64,000 nt of DNA. It comes from CAYWMD01 sp964458575. GTDB taxonomy: Bacteria; Verrucomicrobiota; Verrucomicrobiia; Limisphaerales; JADLHS01. Numbering within the stretch: the stretch's first letter is position 1; each line of letters begins with the position of its first letter. Below the pieces are notes generated by a model, which was given only the letters and a program-made list of their open reading frames with translations, did no database searches and was not told where the DNA came from. Of the stretch, positions 41,403 through 50,531 are shown piece by piece. The translations under genes were made by a program, and so were the position numbers. Where the stretch lies: positions 1-64,000 of the forward strand of contig CAYWMD010000004.1 in assembly GCA_964458575.1 (NCBI GenBank), given 5' to 3'.

Positions 41403-43078
41403 ATGACATCAGATGGAAACCATCAGTAATTGGACAGGCCACCGTAACCGTTCTGGCCCTGGCGCTGTTGAGCGCAACCGCAACGCCGGTCTTCGCGCAG
41501 CCGATAGCGCCCGAAAGTCCCGACTCGGTCACAAACCCGCCGGCTGCCGAACTCAATGCCGTTGACGCGGCCGCTGACAACGCGGCTGATGCTGCCACGC
41601 ACGCGGAACGCGCCGTCAAGCGCGAGGGCGACCAGTCTGTTTACCGCGACGTGGTCGTGTTCGGCCGCAGCGTCGAGTTGAATGCCGACCAGACGGCACA
41701 GGATGTTGTCGTTATTGGTGGCTCGGCCAACGTGCGCGGCAAGGCGCGCGATTCGGTGGTGACCATCCTTGGCTCCGCCAACCTGGACGGTGAAACCAAG
41801 GACGCGGTGGCGGTCATGGGCAGTGTCAAATTGGGCACCAACGCCCACGTTCGCGGCGATGCGGTGGCGGTCATGGGCAACGTGAAACTCGCGCGCGGCG
41901 CGAAAGTGAAGGGCGACGTGGTGGCAGTGGGCGGGAGCGTGGAACGCGAGGAGGGCGCTGTCATTGACGGAGACGTGTTCAGCCTCCCGGGTGTGGCCTG
42001 GCTGGGCGATTGGGTCGAGCAATGTGTCTATAAGTTGCGCCCGCTCTCGCCGCGGCTCGGATGGTTGTGGGTCATCGCCGGCGCGTTTCTGGTGCTCTAT
42101 GCATTCGCGGCGGTGGCATTCCCGCGACCCATCAGTGCCTGTCGGGAGCAAATTGCCAGCCGTCCGGCGACGACCTTGATGGTGGGATTGGTGACCAAGA
42201 TGCTGGTGCCCATCATCACCTTCATTCTCCTGGCCACCGGCATTGGGGTTTTTGTCGTGCCATTCCTGTTCGCGGTCCTGGTATTCGCCGGCATCGTTGG
42301 CAAGGTGGCACTGCTTCAACACGTCGGCGGCAAATTGGGTCGCTTCGGTGGCGCGGCGCTGCAATCGCCCTTGATGGCGCTTCTGCTGGGATGGATTTTG
42401 CTCACGCTGCTATATCTCGTGCCGATTCTGGGCTTGGTGGTTTACGGCTTGGCCGGTGTGTGGGCTCTCGGGGCGGCGGTCATGGCGATGTTTGGCAGCA
42501 CGCGCCGGGAAATGCCCCAGCGTCCTGCCGCTCCACCGGCACCGACGCCGATTGGGCTGGCCACGGCTGCCGCTGCCACACCCGCTGGCGCTTCCGGCCT
42601 CGATTCAACATCACCGACGGATAGCGCCAGACCCGAAACTTCACCGTTAACAAACGCTGTCCCCGACAACTCGACCACCCCGGTCGCTGAGACCCTGTCA
42701 TTGCCGCGCGCCAATTTTTGGGAGCGAATGGGCGCGGCGTTTTTGGACGTGGTTCTGGTGGGCATCCTGAGTGGCCTGGTCGGCGGGCCGCCGCTTGGTT
42801 TTCTCGTGGCGCTGGCCTATTTCGCCGGCATGTGGACCTGGAAAGGCACGACGATTGGCGGCATCGTGCTGAATTTGAAAGTGGTCCGGCTGGATGGCGG
42901 CCCGCTGACCTTCACCGCCGCGCTGGTGCGCGGGCTGGCGGCGGCATTTTCGGTGATCGTGCTGTTCCTTGGCTTCCTTTGGATCATCTGGGACAAGGAA
43001 AAGCAGGGTTGGCACGACCAGATTGCCGGCACGGTCGTCATTCGAATACCGCGCGGGACGCCGCTCGTGTGCATCTGA
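41399..43078 (+). CDS. Exported polymer-forming (bactofilin-like) protein fused to RDD membrane domain
   Basis: This 559-residue protein has a signal peptide (about 14-34). From about 83 to 193 a right-handed-helix series of short strands reads VVVFGRSVEL, VVVIGGSANVRG, VTILGSANLDG, VAVMGSVKLGTNAHVRG and VVAVGGSVEREEG, resembling polymer-forming cytoskeletal/bactofilin repeats. Four or more helices follow (about 219-360), a Pro/Ala/Thr linker, and an RDD domain (from about 430, NFWERMGAAFLDVVLVG to KQGWHDQIAGTVVI). It is the third gene of the sigma operon. The helical repeats would lie outside the cytoplasm if the signal peptide is used. Confidence 0.8.
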   Translation: MNDIRWKPSVIGQATVTVLALALLSATATPVFAQPIAPESPDSVTNPPAAELNAVDAAADNAADAATHAERAVKREGDQSVYRDVVVFGRSVELNADQTAQDVVVIGGSANVRGKARDSVVTILGSANLDGETKDAVAVMGSVKLGTNAHVRGDAVAVMGNVKLARGAKVKGDVVAVGGSVEREEGAVIDGDVFSLPGVAWLGDWVEQCVYKLRPLSPRLGWLWVIAGAFLVLYAFAAVAFPRPISACREQIASRPATTLMVGLVTKMLVPIITFILLATGIGVFVVPFLFAVLVFAGIVGKVALLQHVGGKLGRFGGAALQSPLMALLLGWILLTLLYLVPILGLVVYGLAGVWALGAAVMAMFGSTRREMPQRPAAPPAPTPIGLATAAAATPAGASGLDSTSPTDSARPETSPLTNAVPDNSTTPVAETLSLPRANFWERMGAAFLDVVLVGILSGLVGGPPLGFLVALAYFAGMWTWKGTTIGGIVLNLKVVRLDGGPLTFTAALVRGLAAAFSVIVLFLGFLWIIWDKEKQGWHDQIAGTVVIRIPRGTPLVCI

Positions 43079-43109
43079 CATTCCCGCCTGATACATTCCC
43101 GCCGGCACG

Positions 43110-43141
43110 AAGCCGCGGAAAACCCGCGGCTTGTCTTTTTT
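43110..43141 (+). terminator. Rho-independent terminator
   Basis: Stem AAGCCGCGG with CCGCGGCTT around a five-base AAAAC loop is followed by GTCTTTTTT. It comes 32 bp after the stop of the RDD protein and closes that operon. Confidence 0.8.
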
Positions 43142-43165
43142 CCGCTACTCAGGATTACTGGATGC

Positions 43166-44314
43166 ATGAAACAAAACCGGAAAGTCGTCCAGGGCCAACC
43201 TTCCTGGTCCGTTCGTTCCTCCACCGTTGAAGCGTTCGTCACCGCAACCGGCGGGCATCTCGCGCCCGTGATCTTTGATCGGAAGCATCGCCGCATCCAA
43301 CCGTACTCCGTTTCACCGTGGTGCGAGGAAAAGGTGGACACCATTCCGATTCTCAAAGTTCTCCGCGGCGATTTTTTTTGCCTGCCGTTCGGCGGGAATA
43401 CCGTACCGTTTCGCGGCGAGCGGCATCCGGTGCATGGCGAGACGGCGAATCGCCGATGGCGCTTCGAGAACTTGGATCGCGCCGCAGGCCGGGCCACGTT
43501 ACACCTGAGCATGAAGCCAACCGTCCGCCGTGGCCGCGTGGACAAACGCATCACTTTGGTTGACGGCCACAACGCGGTTTATTGCCAGCACATCGTCACG
43601 GGCATGAGCGGGCCGATGAATTTTGGGCATCACGCAACGTTGACATTTCCCGACCGGCCCGGCAGTGGTGTGCTCACCCACAGCCCGATCCAATTCGGCA
43701 TGACGCCGCCGGATGCGCCGGAAAACCCGGCGACGTTCGGCTACTCGATTCTCAAACCGGGGGCGAAGTTCAGCCAACTTAAACGCGTGCCCACAATGAC
43801 CGGCGGTTGGGCCGACCTGAGCCGTTACCCGGCACGACGCGGCTTCGAGGACATCGCGCTGCTGGCAACGAAACAGGTCAACCCGTTCGCCTGGATCGCG
43901 GTCACGTTTCCGGCGGAGGGCTACGTCTGGTTCGCACTCAAAGACCCGGGCGTGTTGCGCCAGACGCTTTTGTGGCACTCGAACGGTGGCCGGCATTACG
44001 CGCCGTGGAACAGCCGGCATCTGAACGTGCTCGGCATCGAGGACCTCACGAGCTTTTTCGCCTATGGCCTTGCGGAGTCGGCCCGGCCCAATCAACTCAC
44101 CAAACTGGGCTTGCAAACCTGTCTGAACCTGACGCCGAAGAAGCCGCTAATCGTTAATTACATCATGGCCGTGGCCATCGTGCCGCGCGGGTTCAAGGAC
44201 ACCCAGCGCATCGAACCCGCTCGCAACGGCGTGAAGCTCATTGCCAGTACGGGCAAGTTCGTAACGGTGCCGTTGCACTCCGGGTTTCTGAAGACGGGCG
44301 GTTTTGAGCGATAG
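43166..44314 (+). CDS. Galactose-mutarotase-fold protein, putative
   Basis: This 382-residue soluble protein shows alternating beta segments and phrases such as FFCLPFGGNTVPFRGERHPVHGE, WRFENLDRAAGRATLHL, HIVTGMSGPMNFGHHATL and TGGWADLSRYP, like the large beta-sandwich of aldose-1-epimerase-like proteins that bind sugars. The usual catalytic His/Glu pair cannot be assigned with confidence. There is no signal peptide. It follows a terminator, so it likely has its own promoter. Confidence 0.6.
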   Translation: MKQNRKVVQGQPSWSVRSSTVEAFVTATGGHLAPVIFDRKHRRIQPYSVSPWCEEKVDTIPILKVLRGDFFCLPFGGNTVPFRGERHPVHGETANRRWRFENLDRAAGRATLHLSMKPTVRRGRVDKRITLVDGHNAVYCQHIVTGMSGPMNFGHHATLTFPDRPGSGVLTHSPIQFGMTPPDAPENPATFGYSILKPGAKFSQLKRVPTMTGGWADLSRYPARRGFEDIALLATKQVNPFAWIAVTFPAEGYVWFALKDPGVLRQTLLWHSNGGRHYAPWNSRHLNVLGIEDLTSFFAYGLAESARPNQLTKLGLQTCLNLTPKKPLIVNYIMAVAIVPRGFKDTQRIEPARNGVKLIASTGKFVTVPLHSGFLKTGGFER

Positions 44315-44485
44315 CAATGGCAGTGGCGGACGTCTGTCTCGATTGGCATCGAGCGGGCGGCGGACCTGAACGAGACGACGCGTGAGCTTCTGGCCGCAGG
44401 ACGGTCAAAAGAAAGACAGCCTTCGCTTAAAGTTGGGACGGTTTGAACCGAAGGCGAGGTTGGAATGGTGGGAAAGGTTGTCAAT
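44315..44485. other. Spacer with possible gene remnant
   Basis: No complete gene is seen. One frame ending at 44446 reads IERAADLNETTRELLAAGRS, which looks like a protein tail without a head, so it may be a remnant. GCCTTCG and CGAAGGC (44419 and 44449) can pair. Confidence 0.3.
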
Positions 44486-46441
44486 ATGAGGATCAGCGTT
44501 CTGGTTGCGATCGCGATTGCGCTGGCAGGCCGGGGGATCAATCCGAACTCATTTGCGGCGTCGCCGAATGACACGAACACGGTCTCGGTGCGGACCTACG
44601 ACCCGGGCAGGCGCGTTTCCGATTTCTCAACCAACGTGGACTTGGCAACACCCGAGGCGGCATACGCCGCGTGCAACCGCCTTTGCGCATCTGGCGAACA
44701 ATTTGGCTGGAGCACGGTAAGCGTCAAGAGACTGGCTGCCCGGCTGCCTGCCGGCGAGAAAAAGACGGAGGTATCCGCCAGCGCCGCCAAGGAATGGCTG
44801 GGAGCGGAAATCGTGGAAGTCAGAATTTACAAGGACTCCTTGGCTTCGGTGTTTGCCAAAATCCCGCACCTTTGGAAGAGCATCATTGATATCCGCACCT
44901 TCGAGAAGGAGAACGGACAGTGGCGAAACGCCGGCAACACCGTGGCCAGCTCGCTGGAAAGGGCGCGCGAGGTGTTTTCCCAGGCGTCTGCTTTCTACGA
45001 TGCCGAACGGAAGCGCAATGAGCGTCCGGCTATTGCCAATCCCAAGCAGCACCTGCGCGCATTTGTCGAATTCTTGCAGCACGAAGCGGCCGATCCGCAA
45101 GGGTTGCTGTTGAAAGCGCTGGCGGATCATTCTGTGGTGGTTATTGGCGAAGTCCACAATCGTCCGCGCTATTGGGAATTCAACTCGAAGCTTGCTCGTT
45201 CGCCAGAGTTCGCCAAGCGCGTTGGTGTCATTTACCTGGAATTCCCGATCAATGACCAACCGCTCATTGATGATTTTCTCGCCGCGCCCAAATTTGACCC
45301 CGAGCCCGTTATCAACATGCTTCGCGACATGTTTGAAAACGGCTGGCCCGACCAGCCCACGCTCGATTTGTTCCAAACCGTTTGGGAAGTGAATCAGACG
45401 CTGCCAGCAGCCCAGCGCCTGCGCATCATTCTAGTGGACATGGCCCGACCCTGGAAGGCAATCCACAAGCGCGAGGATTGGCGGAAATACGATGTGGATC
45501 GCGACGAACTCATGGCGAAGAACGTGATTCGTGATCAGCACGCTCACGCCGACGATCCGCGTCACGCGCTGTTCATCGTCGGGTGGATGCACGCGTTGAA
45601 GAACATGACTTATCCCGACGGCAGACCCATTCGCGCCGCGGGCTGGCATTTGCAGCAGAAGCTCGGCGCGGCAAACGTGTTCGCCGTTTTTCCGCACTGC
45701 CCGGTCATGTCCAATCGCGGCGAAGTCAAGGGCCGCCTGGCATTGGGCCTCTTCGAAACGGCGTTTGCCACGTTGACCAATCGGCCCATCGCCTTCCCGC
45801 TGGACCACGGCCCGTTTGGCGAGCAACTCTTCGACGCGTCGCTGGATTTTGTCACGGCAGACCCATTTCGCGCGGGGTTTGATGCCTATCTTTATCTCGG
45901 ACCGTTGGAAACTGAAATCATGTCGCCGCTCATTGCCGGCTTTTACACGGATGAATACGCCAGGGAAATGGACCGCCGATTCCATTTGATGAACGGTCGC
46001 GGCCTGGCGGACATCACCGGCACCGAAAAAGTGGACGCCCAGGCATACGCCAAGTTGCGCGCCCGGTGGTGGGGACAGCCCCGCTCCGAATGGTCGGCGC
46101 AAAGCTTGGGCCCACTCAATGCCTGGGAATTTGGCAGCGATTGGAAAAGGAAGATCAAAGCAGGGCAGCCAACCTCATGGCCCACAACGAAGGTTGAAGC
46201 CACCCGTCGCCTCAAGGTTCTAGTCGAAGACTTCTTCAGCAACAACTTTCAGGACATCACTTCACGGGACACCCTCGAATGGGGTGACATGGCGACGGAC
46301 GACGATGGCAACGTGTCCATTCGCTACAAATATCGCGCGAAGATTTGGGGACGGACGACGATCACCAACGATCAGGTGTTCACGTTCGATTCGCAAGGCG
46401 GGTTTGTGTCGGTTGAGAAGGCCGCTCCCAGGGTTCGCTAA
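44486..46441 (+). CDS. Secreted ChaN/EreA-like protein
   Basis: The protein is 651 residues from ATG 44486 (an ATG at 44465 is also possible), with a signal peptide (MRISVLVAIAIALAG). After a 180-residue N-terminal domain, a ChaN/erythromycin-esterase-like core begins: SVVVIGEVHNRPRYWEFN with E and H motifs, VIYLEFPINDQPLIDDFL, IILVDMARPWKAIH and ALFIVGWMHALKNM. ChaN-type proteins bind haem or metal and EreA-like ones hydrolyse lactone bonds; the function here is not assignable. The last 150 residues look like a beta domain. It lies upstream of the second sigma operon, but 125 bp separate them. Confidence 0.65.
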   Translation: MRISVLVAIAIALAGRGINPNSFAASPNDTNTVSVRTYDPGRRVSDFSTNVDLATPEAAYAACNRLCASGEQFGWSTVSVKRLAARLPAGEKKTEVSASAAKEWLGAEIVEVRIYKDSLASVFAKIPHLWKSIIDIRTFEKENGQWRNAGNTVASSLERAREVFSQASAFYDAERKRNERPAIANPKQHLRAFVEFLQHEAADPQGLLLKALADHSVVVIGEVHNRPRYWEFNSKLARSPEFAKRVGVIYLEFPINDQPLIDDFLAAPKFDPEPVINMLRDMFENGWPDQPTLDLFQTVWEVNQTLPAAQRLRIILVDMARPWKAIHKREDWRKYDVDRDELMAKNVIRDQHAHADDPRHALFIVGWMHALKNMTYPDGRPIRAAGWHLQQKLGAANVFAVFPHCPVMSNRGEVKGRLALGLFETAFATLTNRPIAFPLDHGPFGEQLFDASLDFVTADPFRAGFDAYLYLGPLETEIMSPLIAGFYTDEYAREMDRRFHLMNGRGLADITGTEKVDAQAYAKLRARWWGQPRSEWSAQSLGPLNAWEFGSDWKRKIKAGQPTSWPTTKVEATRRLKVLVEDFFSNNFQDITSRDTLEWGDMATDDDGNVSIRYKYRAKIWGRTTITNDQVFTFDSQGGFVSVEKAAPRVR

Positions 46442-46567
46442 AAGCCCGGGCTGTTTCCCTGAGTCCGGCACGCGGCCGTCCCGCCCGCCGCACTTCCGCC
46501 AACCCGACAGCCGGGGAACGAAGATTGGTTGTAAGAAAGGTGCCACACCCGTCACTATTTAAGCGAG

Positions 46568-47110
46568 ATGAATGGGCATGAGCCAGCAGACCGCGACCTA
46601 CAGGAAGTGTTCAAGGGTTGGCTCCAGGAACACACCGGGCTGATTTACAAGGTGGCGCGCGCCTTTGCGACCGGCGACGCCGACCGGCAGGATCTCATCC
46701 AAGAAATCCTGTTGCAAATGTGGTGCTCGCTTCCGCGATTTGAAGGCAAAGCCAAACCGTCCACGTGGATTTACCGCGTCGCTCTGAACACCGCGCTCGC
46801 CTGGCGACGGAAAGAGAAGAAACACCGCCCGACGGAGACTCCGCTAATTGACGTCGAGACGCTGCCAGCTTCGGAGGCAGACAGCGCGCAGCGCCTCGCT
46901 CGCGAAGAACAAGTCGCCCGACTCTATGACGCCATTCATCAATTGCCGAAGGTGGACGCGGCGCTCGTGTTGCTTTACCTGGAGGACGTGAGCTATCGCG
47001 AGATGGCTGAGGTGCTCGGCCTTTCGGAGAGCAACGTGGGCGTGAAACTCAACCGCGCCAGGAAAGCTCTGGCCGAACTCATGAAAGAGGTGACGCATGA
47101 ATCCCGATGA
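46568..47110 (+). CDS. ECF-type RNA polymerase sigma factor
   Basis: This 180-residue protein has region 2 (HTGLIYKVARAFATGDADRQDLIQEILLQMW, with region 2.4 near PSTWIYRVALNTAL) and region 4 (LPKVDAALVLLYLEDVSYREMAEVLGLSESNVGVKLNRAR). The C-terminus overlaps the next gene by 14 bp, a tight coupling. The partner is a membrane protein with a serine beta-lactamase-like domain, which is the presumed anti-sigma and sensor. Confidence 0.93.
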   Translation: MNGHEPADRDLQEVFKGWLQEHTGLIYKVARAFATGDADRQDLIQEILLQMWCSLPRFEGKAKPSTWIYRVALNTALAWRRKEKKHRPTETPLIDVETLPASEADSAQRLAREEQVARLYDAIHQLPKVDAALVLLYLEDVSYREMAEVLGLSESNVGVKLNRARKALAELMKEVTHESR

Positions 47111-48950
47111 ACTCAAAGCGGTCTGGCAGTCGCAAACCGCGCCCCGACGATTGACGATTGATGCGGACGTGCTGCTCCAACAACTTCGACGGAACCAGAA
47201 GGATTTCGAGGCGCTAATCTTCTGGCGTGATCTTAAAGAGGTGGGCGTGGCGATGGTGATGTTGCCGGTTTGGATTTGGCTCGGTCGCAGGTATGATTTG
47301 CCGTGGACGTGGTATCTGGGCATCCCGGCGATGCTCTGGATCGCAGGATTCATGGTTCTGGACCGCATACGGCAAAAAGGACGCGAACCCAGGCCAAGCG
47401 CCGCCCTTCGTGAATGTGCCGAACATTCGCTCGCGCAGGTGGAACACCAGATTTGGCTGCTCCGGAACGTGTTCTGGTGGTATCTGCTGCCGCCCAGTGT
47501 GGCCGTGGGCGCATTCTTTGCCCAAGTGGCCTGGATGGCCCGGGACGGTGGTTGGAAGGCTGGATGGATCATGACCGGTGTCGTTGCCTTCTCGGTGCTT
47601 GTGGACTGGGCAATCTACTGGATGAATCAAACAGTCGTGCGTGAAGAATTGGAGCCGCGGCAACGCGAGTTGCAGGCTTTGATCGGGAATCTGGACAACG
47701 CCGAGCACGCTGCGGACCTGCCAGGCAAGTCTGATGGAAAAACGCGGCCCTCGGCGCGCTCAAAGTGGAGCCCAGTGCTGAACATCGTCCTGTCCTGTGT
47801 CGTGTTGGTCGTGGTCGGCCATTTCGTTTACACGCTCGTGAAAGAACCTCATCAAGAATCGGTCGCGCTGCCTTCGGGTTTCTGTCCTGCGTTCGGCGAC
47901 GCAGGCGTGACCAACCGGCTCATTCCAATCCGGCAGAAGCACGACGTGCCTGCCATCTGTGCATCCCTTGTGACCAGCAAAGGCGCGACCGCCATTGGCG
48001 TGGCGGGTGTGCGAAAACGCGGCACGGACATCCCGGCGAAACTGGACGATCTCTGGCATCTCGGCTCGGATACGAAAGCCATGACGGCGACGCTGGTGGC
48101 GAAGCTCGTTGAGCAAGGACGTTTGAAATGGGACACGACCGTGGCGGAAGTGTTCCCCGAGTTGGCGGAAAAGTTCCATCCAGATATGCGCAACATCACG
48201 ATGATCCAGTTGCTCTCACACCGTTCAGGCTTGCGGCCGAATTTGAACCTCGGACGCTTTCTCGGTGACGACGTAAAGCAATTACGCCTGCGCGCCGTCC
48301 GTGAAGAACTGGCCAGAGCGCCGAAGCACAAGCCCGGCACGCACTACGAATACTCGAACCTCGGTTACATCGTCGTTGGCGCGATCATCGAACGCGTCAC
48401 GCGCAAGACCTGGGAAGACTCGATTCGCGAGGAGGTTTTTGTTCCGCTGAAAATGACCAGCGCCGGATTCGGCGAAACGGGAACGCCCGGCCAGATTGAC
48501 CAACCGTGGCCGCATAACAGCAACGGCAAACCCATGCCCGAAAACGGCCCGGCGATGGATAATCCGCCCGTGATGGGCCCGGCGGGGCGCGTGCATTGCT
48601 CGATCCAGGATTGGGCAAGATTCATCCAAGATCAACTGCGCGGCGCACGGGGCGAACCGGCGTTGCTTAAACCCGACAGTTATCGAAAGCTCCACACGCC
48701 TCCCTTCGGCGGCGAGTATGCGCTCGGTTGGATTGTCGTTGAGCGCGGTTGGGGCGGCGGCCTCGTGTTGAATCACGGCGGTGACAACACAATGAATTGC
48801 GCCAACGTGTGGGTCGCACCAAAGCGTGACTTTGCCATCCTGATTTGCATCAACCAAAGCGGCGACACCGCGTTCGAAGCCAGTGATGAAGCTGTCGGCG
48901 CTTTGATGAAACTCCATTCTGCTGCACCAAAATCCGTTCTGGCTGACTGA
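47097..48950 (+). CDS. Membrane anti-sigma-like region fused to serine beta-lactamase/PBP-like domain
   Basis: This 617-residue protein has a short N-terminal head (MNPDELKAVWQSQ), four helices (about 47-62, 70-88, 125-145 and 155-176), a charged cytoplasmic loop and a fifth helix (226-247). Five helices place the C-terminus outside if the N-terminus is inside. Residues 270-610 are a class C beta-lactamase/esterase-like domain: SDTK (324-327) as the SxxK, YEYSN with Y419-S420-N421, and LNHGGDN as the third motif. The catalytic residues are kept, so it may hydrolyse or bind peptidoglycan or a beta-lactam. The start overlaps the ECF sigma by 14 bp. Confidence 0.85.
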   Translation: MNPDELKAVWQSQTAPRRLTIDADVLLQQLRRNQKDFEALIFWRDLKEVGVAMVMLPVWIWLGRRYDLPWTWYLGIPAMLWIAGFMVLDRIRQKGREPRPSAALRECAEHSLAQVEHQIWLLRNVFWWYLLPPSVAVGAFFAQVAWMARDGGWKAGWIMTGVVAFSVLVDWAIYWMNQTVVREELEPRQRELQALIGNLDNAEHAADLPGKSDGKTRPSARSKWSPVLNIVLSCVVLVVVGHFVYTLVKEPHQESVALPSGFCPAFGDAGVTNRLIPIRQKHDVPAICASLVTSKGATAIGVAGVRKRGTDIPAKLDDLWHLGSDTKAMTATLVAKLVEQGRLKWDTTVAEVFPELAEKFHPDMRNITMIQLLSHRSGLRPNLNLGRFLGDDVKQLRLRAVREELARAPKHKPGTHYEYSNLGYIVVGAIIERVTRKTWEDSIREEVFVPLKMTSAGFGETGTPGQIDQPWPHNSNGKPMPENGPAMDNPPVMGPAGRVHCSIQDWARFIQDQLRGARGEPALLKPDSYRKLHTPPFGGEYALGWIVVERGWGGGLVLNHGGDNTMNCANVWVAPKRDFAILICINQSGDTAFEASDEAVGALMKLHSAAPKSVLAD

Positions 48951-49109
48951 GATGATAATACCCGGGACACTACTTTCATGCACCGAAGCGAATCATTGGA
49001 TTCGGCTGGCAACATCACGCGAGCCTGAAGCGCCCGTATCGAAGAATCCGATGGGATTGTCTAAAATATCAATTACCGCACCTCAGAATTCCTTCGTAAA
49101 GTGGGCCGT

Positions 49110-49688
49110 ATGAATACAACACACTGTATCAGCAAATTCATCACAACGCTCGCCGGCATCTCAACCCCGGTCATCCTGATCGGATTGGCCCAGCCGGGCT
49201 TCGCTCAAGACAAGGCCGCCAGAAACCAGGAACGAATCGGCATTTACGATTCGCGCGTTGTGGCGTTTGGCAGCTTCTGGGCCGAAGCGCACCAGCGCGA
49301 GCTCAGCGAGCGAATGAAGGCGGCGAAGGAAGCCAAAGCCGCCGGACAGACCAACCGTTTCGCTGAGTTAAAGTCGGCGTTGAAAGCGGAGCAGGATAAA
49401 GTGCATTTGCAGGTTTTCAGCACCGCGCCCGTGGACGACGTGCTGGCCAGCATGAAAGAGCGCGTCCAGGCAATCCAGAAGGAAGCCGGTGTCTCGCAAC
49501 TCGTTTCCAAGTGGGACGAGAAGACGTTGGCGAAACACAAGGGCGCCGAGCAGGTGGACGTGACCGATTTATTCCTGCGCGAGTTCAAGCTCAACGAAAG
49601 ACAAATGAAAATCGTTGCCGATATGCGCAAAAAGCCGCCGTTGCCGCTCAAAGAGGCGGAAGAACTCGCGCGAAAGGGCGAACTCTGA
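49110..49688 (+). CDS. Exported Skp/OmpH-like hypothetical protein
   Basis: This 192-residue protein starts at MNTTHCISK (a GTG three codons earlier is also in frame) and has a signal peptide to about residue 33 (PGFAQ). IGIYDSRVVAFG opens the mature protein and resembles the start of OmpH/Skp-type periplasmic chaperones. The rest is charged and helical (KAAKEAKAAGQTNRFAELK). The match is weak. It is isolated between two sigma operons. Confidence 0.6.
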   Translation: MNTTHCISKFITTLAGISTPVILIGLAQPGFAQDKAARNQERIGIYDSRVVAFGSFWAEAHQRELSERMKAAKEAKAAGQTNRFAELKSALKAEQDKVHLQVFSTAPVDDVLASMKERVQAIQKEAGVSQLVSKWDEKTLAKHKGAEQVDVTDLFLREFKLNERQMKIVADMRKKPPLPLKEAEELARKGEL

Positions 49689-49727
49689 GCAGATGCGCTG
49701 GGGCGGCGCGGCCGTTTACGTCGTTTC

Positions 49728-49770
49728 AGGGGCAGCGTGTTCATGCCGAGCCGGCACGCTTGCCCCTGTT
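49728..49770. terminator. Hairpin downstream of the Skp-like gene
   Basis: CAGGGGCA-GCGTG pairs with CACGC-TTGCCCCTG around a short loop, about 40 bp after the stop. There is no T-run, so it may be a factor-dependent terminator or an RNA-stabilising hairpin. Confidence 0.35.
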
Positions 49771-49884
49771 GCTTGACCAAATGACGGCCGGTCCGCGCGG
49801 CACTGCCAATTTGGCAGCGCCAGCGGAGAGCGAAAGGTTGAGCTCCGCGCAGAGTAGCACAAAGGAACGGGGCCGACTTTTTTG

Positions 49885-49912
49885 CTGAATAAATCCGCCG
49901 GCCGGGTGTATC
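49885..49912 (+). promoter_or_regulatory. Promoter-like segment before the third sigma operon
   Basis: CTGAAT at 49885 and TGTATC at 49907 (16-bp spacer) follow a TTTTTT run and include ATCCGCCGGCCGG. This matches 40041-40070 upstream of another sigma gene. The sigma start at 49932 is 20 bp further on. Confidence 0.3.
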
Positions 49913-49931
49913 ACTCGTGACGGGACATGCT

Positions 49932-50531
49932 ATGCAAATCACAGGCACCGACCGGAAAGAGCCATCGGCAGCGGAAGAACGGGCGGCTCTGGAGCGGTGC
50001 CAGCGTGGAGATGCACAGGCGTTCGGCGTCGTGGTCAACATGAACATGAAACGGGCATATTTCGCGGCTTTGGGATTGGTGGGGAACCACGCGGATGCGC
50101 TGGACCTTTCGCAGGAGGCGTTCGTCCGGGCGTATCGCGCCATGCCGCGTTTTGACCTGCAAAAGCGGTTCTTCACCTGGTATTACCGGATTCTTCGCAA
50201 TCTGTGCCTGAACCACCTTCGCGATCGGTCTCGCGTTCGTGAAACGGATCCGAACCCCGAGTTGTCCACGATTGAAGCCACTCAACCCGACGCCCTTCAG
50301 GACCAGGCTGATCCGGCCGTGCTGGCTGAACGCAGCGATCTGACCCAACACGTGTGGCGCGCCGTCGCGCGGCTCAAGCCCGAAGAACGGGAAGTTTTTG
50401 TCCTGCGCGAGGTCGAAGATTGCTCCTATGCCGAAATCGCCGAGCGTCTGGAGATTCCCCGGGGCACGGTGATGTCGCGGCTCTTTTACGCGCGGCAACA
50501 TTTGAAAGACATGTTGAACCGGTTGCTATGA
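49932..50531 (+). CDS. ECF-type RNA polymerase sigma factor
   Basis: This 199-residue protein has region 2 with AYFAALGLVGNHADALDLSQ and AYRAMPRFDLQKRFFTWYYR, and region 4 with LKPEEREVFVLREVEDCSYA, AEIAERLEIPRGTVMSRLFYAR. It resembles the RpoE-like class. An in-frame GTG lies five codons upstream (49917). The stop overlaps the start of the next gene (ATGA), a likely anti-sigma factor. Confidence 0.93.
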   Translation: MQITGTDRKEPSAAEERAALERCQRGDAQAFGVVVNMNMKRAYFAALGLVGNHADALDLSQEAFVRAYRAMPRFDLQKRFFTWYYRILRNLCLNHLRDRSRVRETDPNPELSTIEATQPDALQDQADPAVLAERSDLTQHVWRAVARLKPEEREVFVLREVEDCSYAEIAERLEIPRGTVMSRLFYARQHLKDMLNRLL

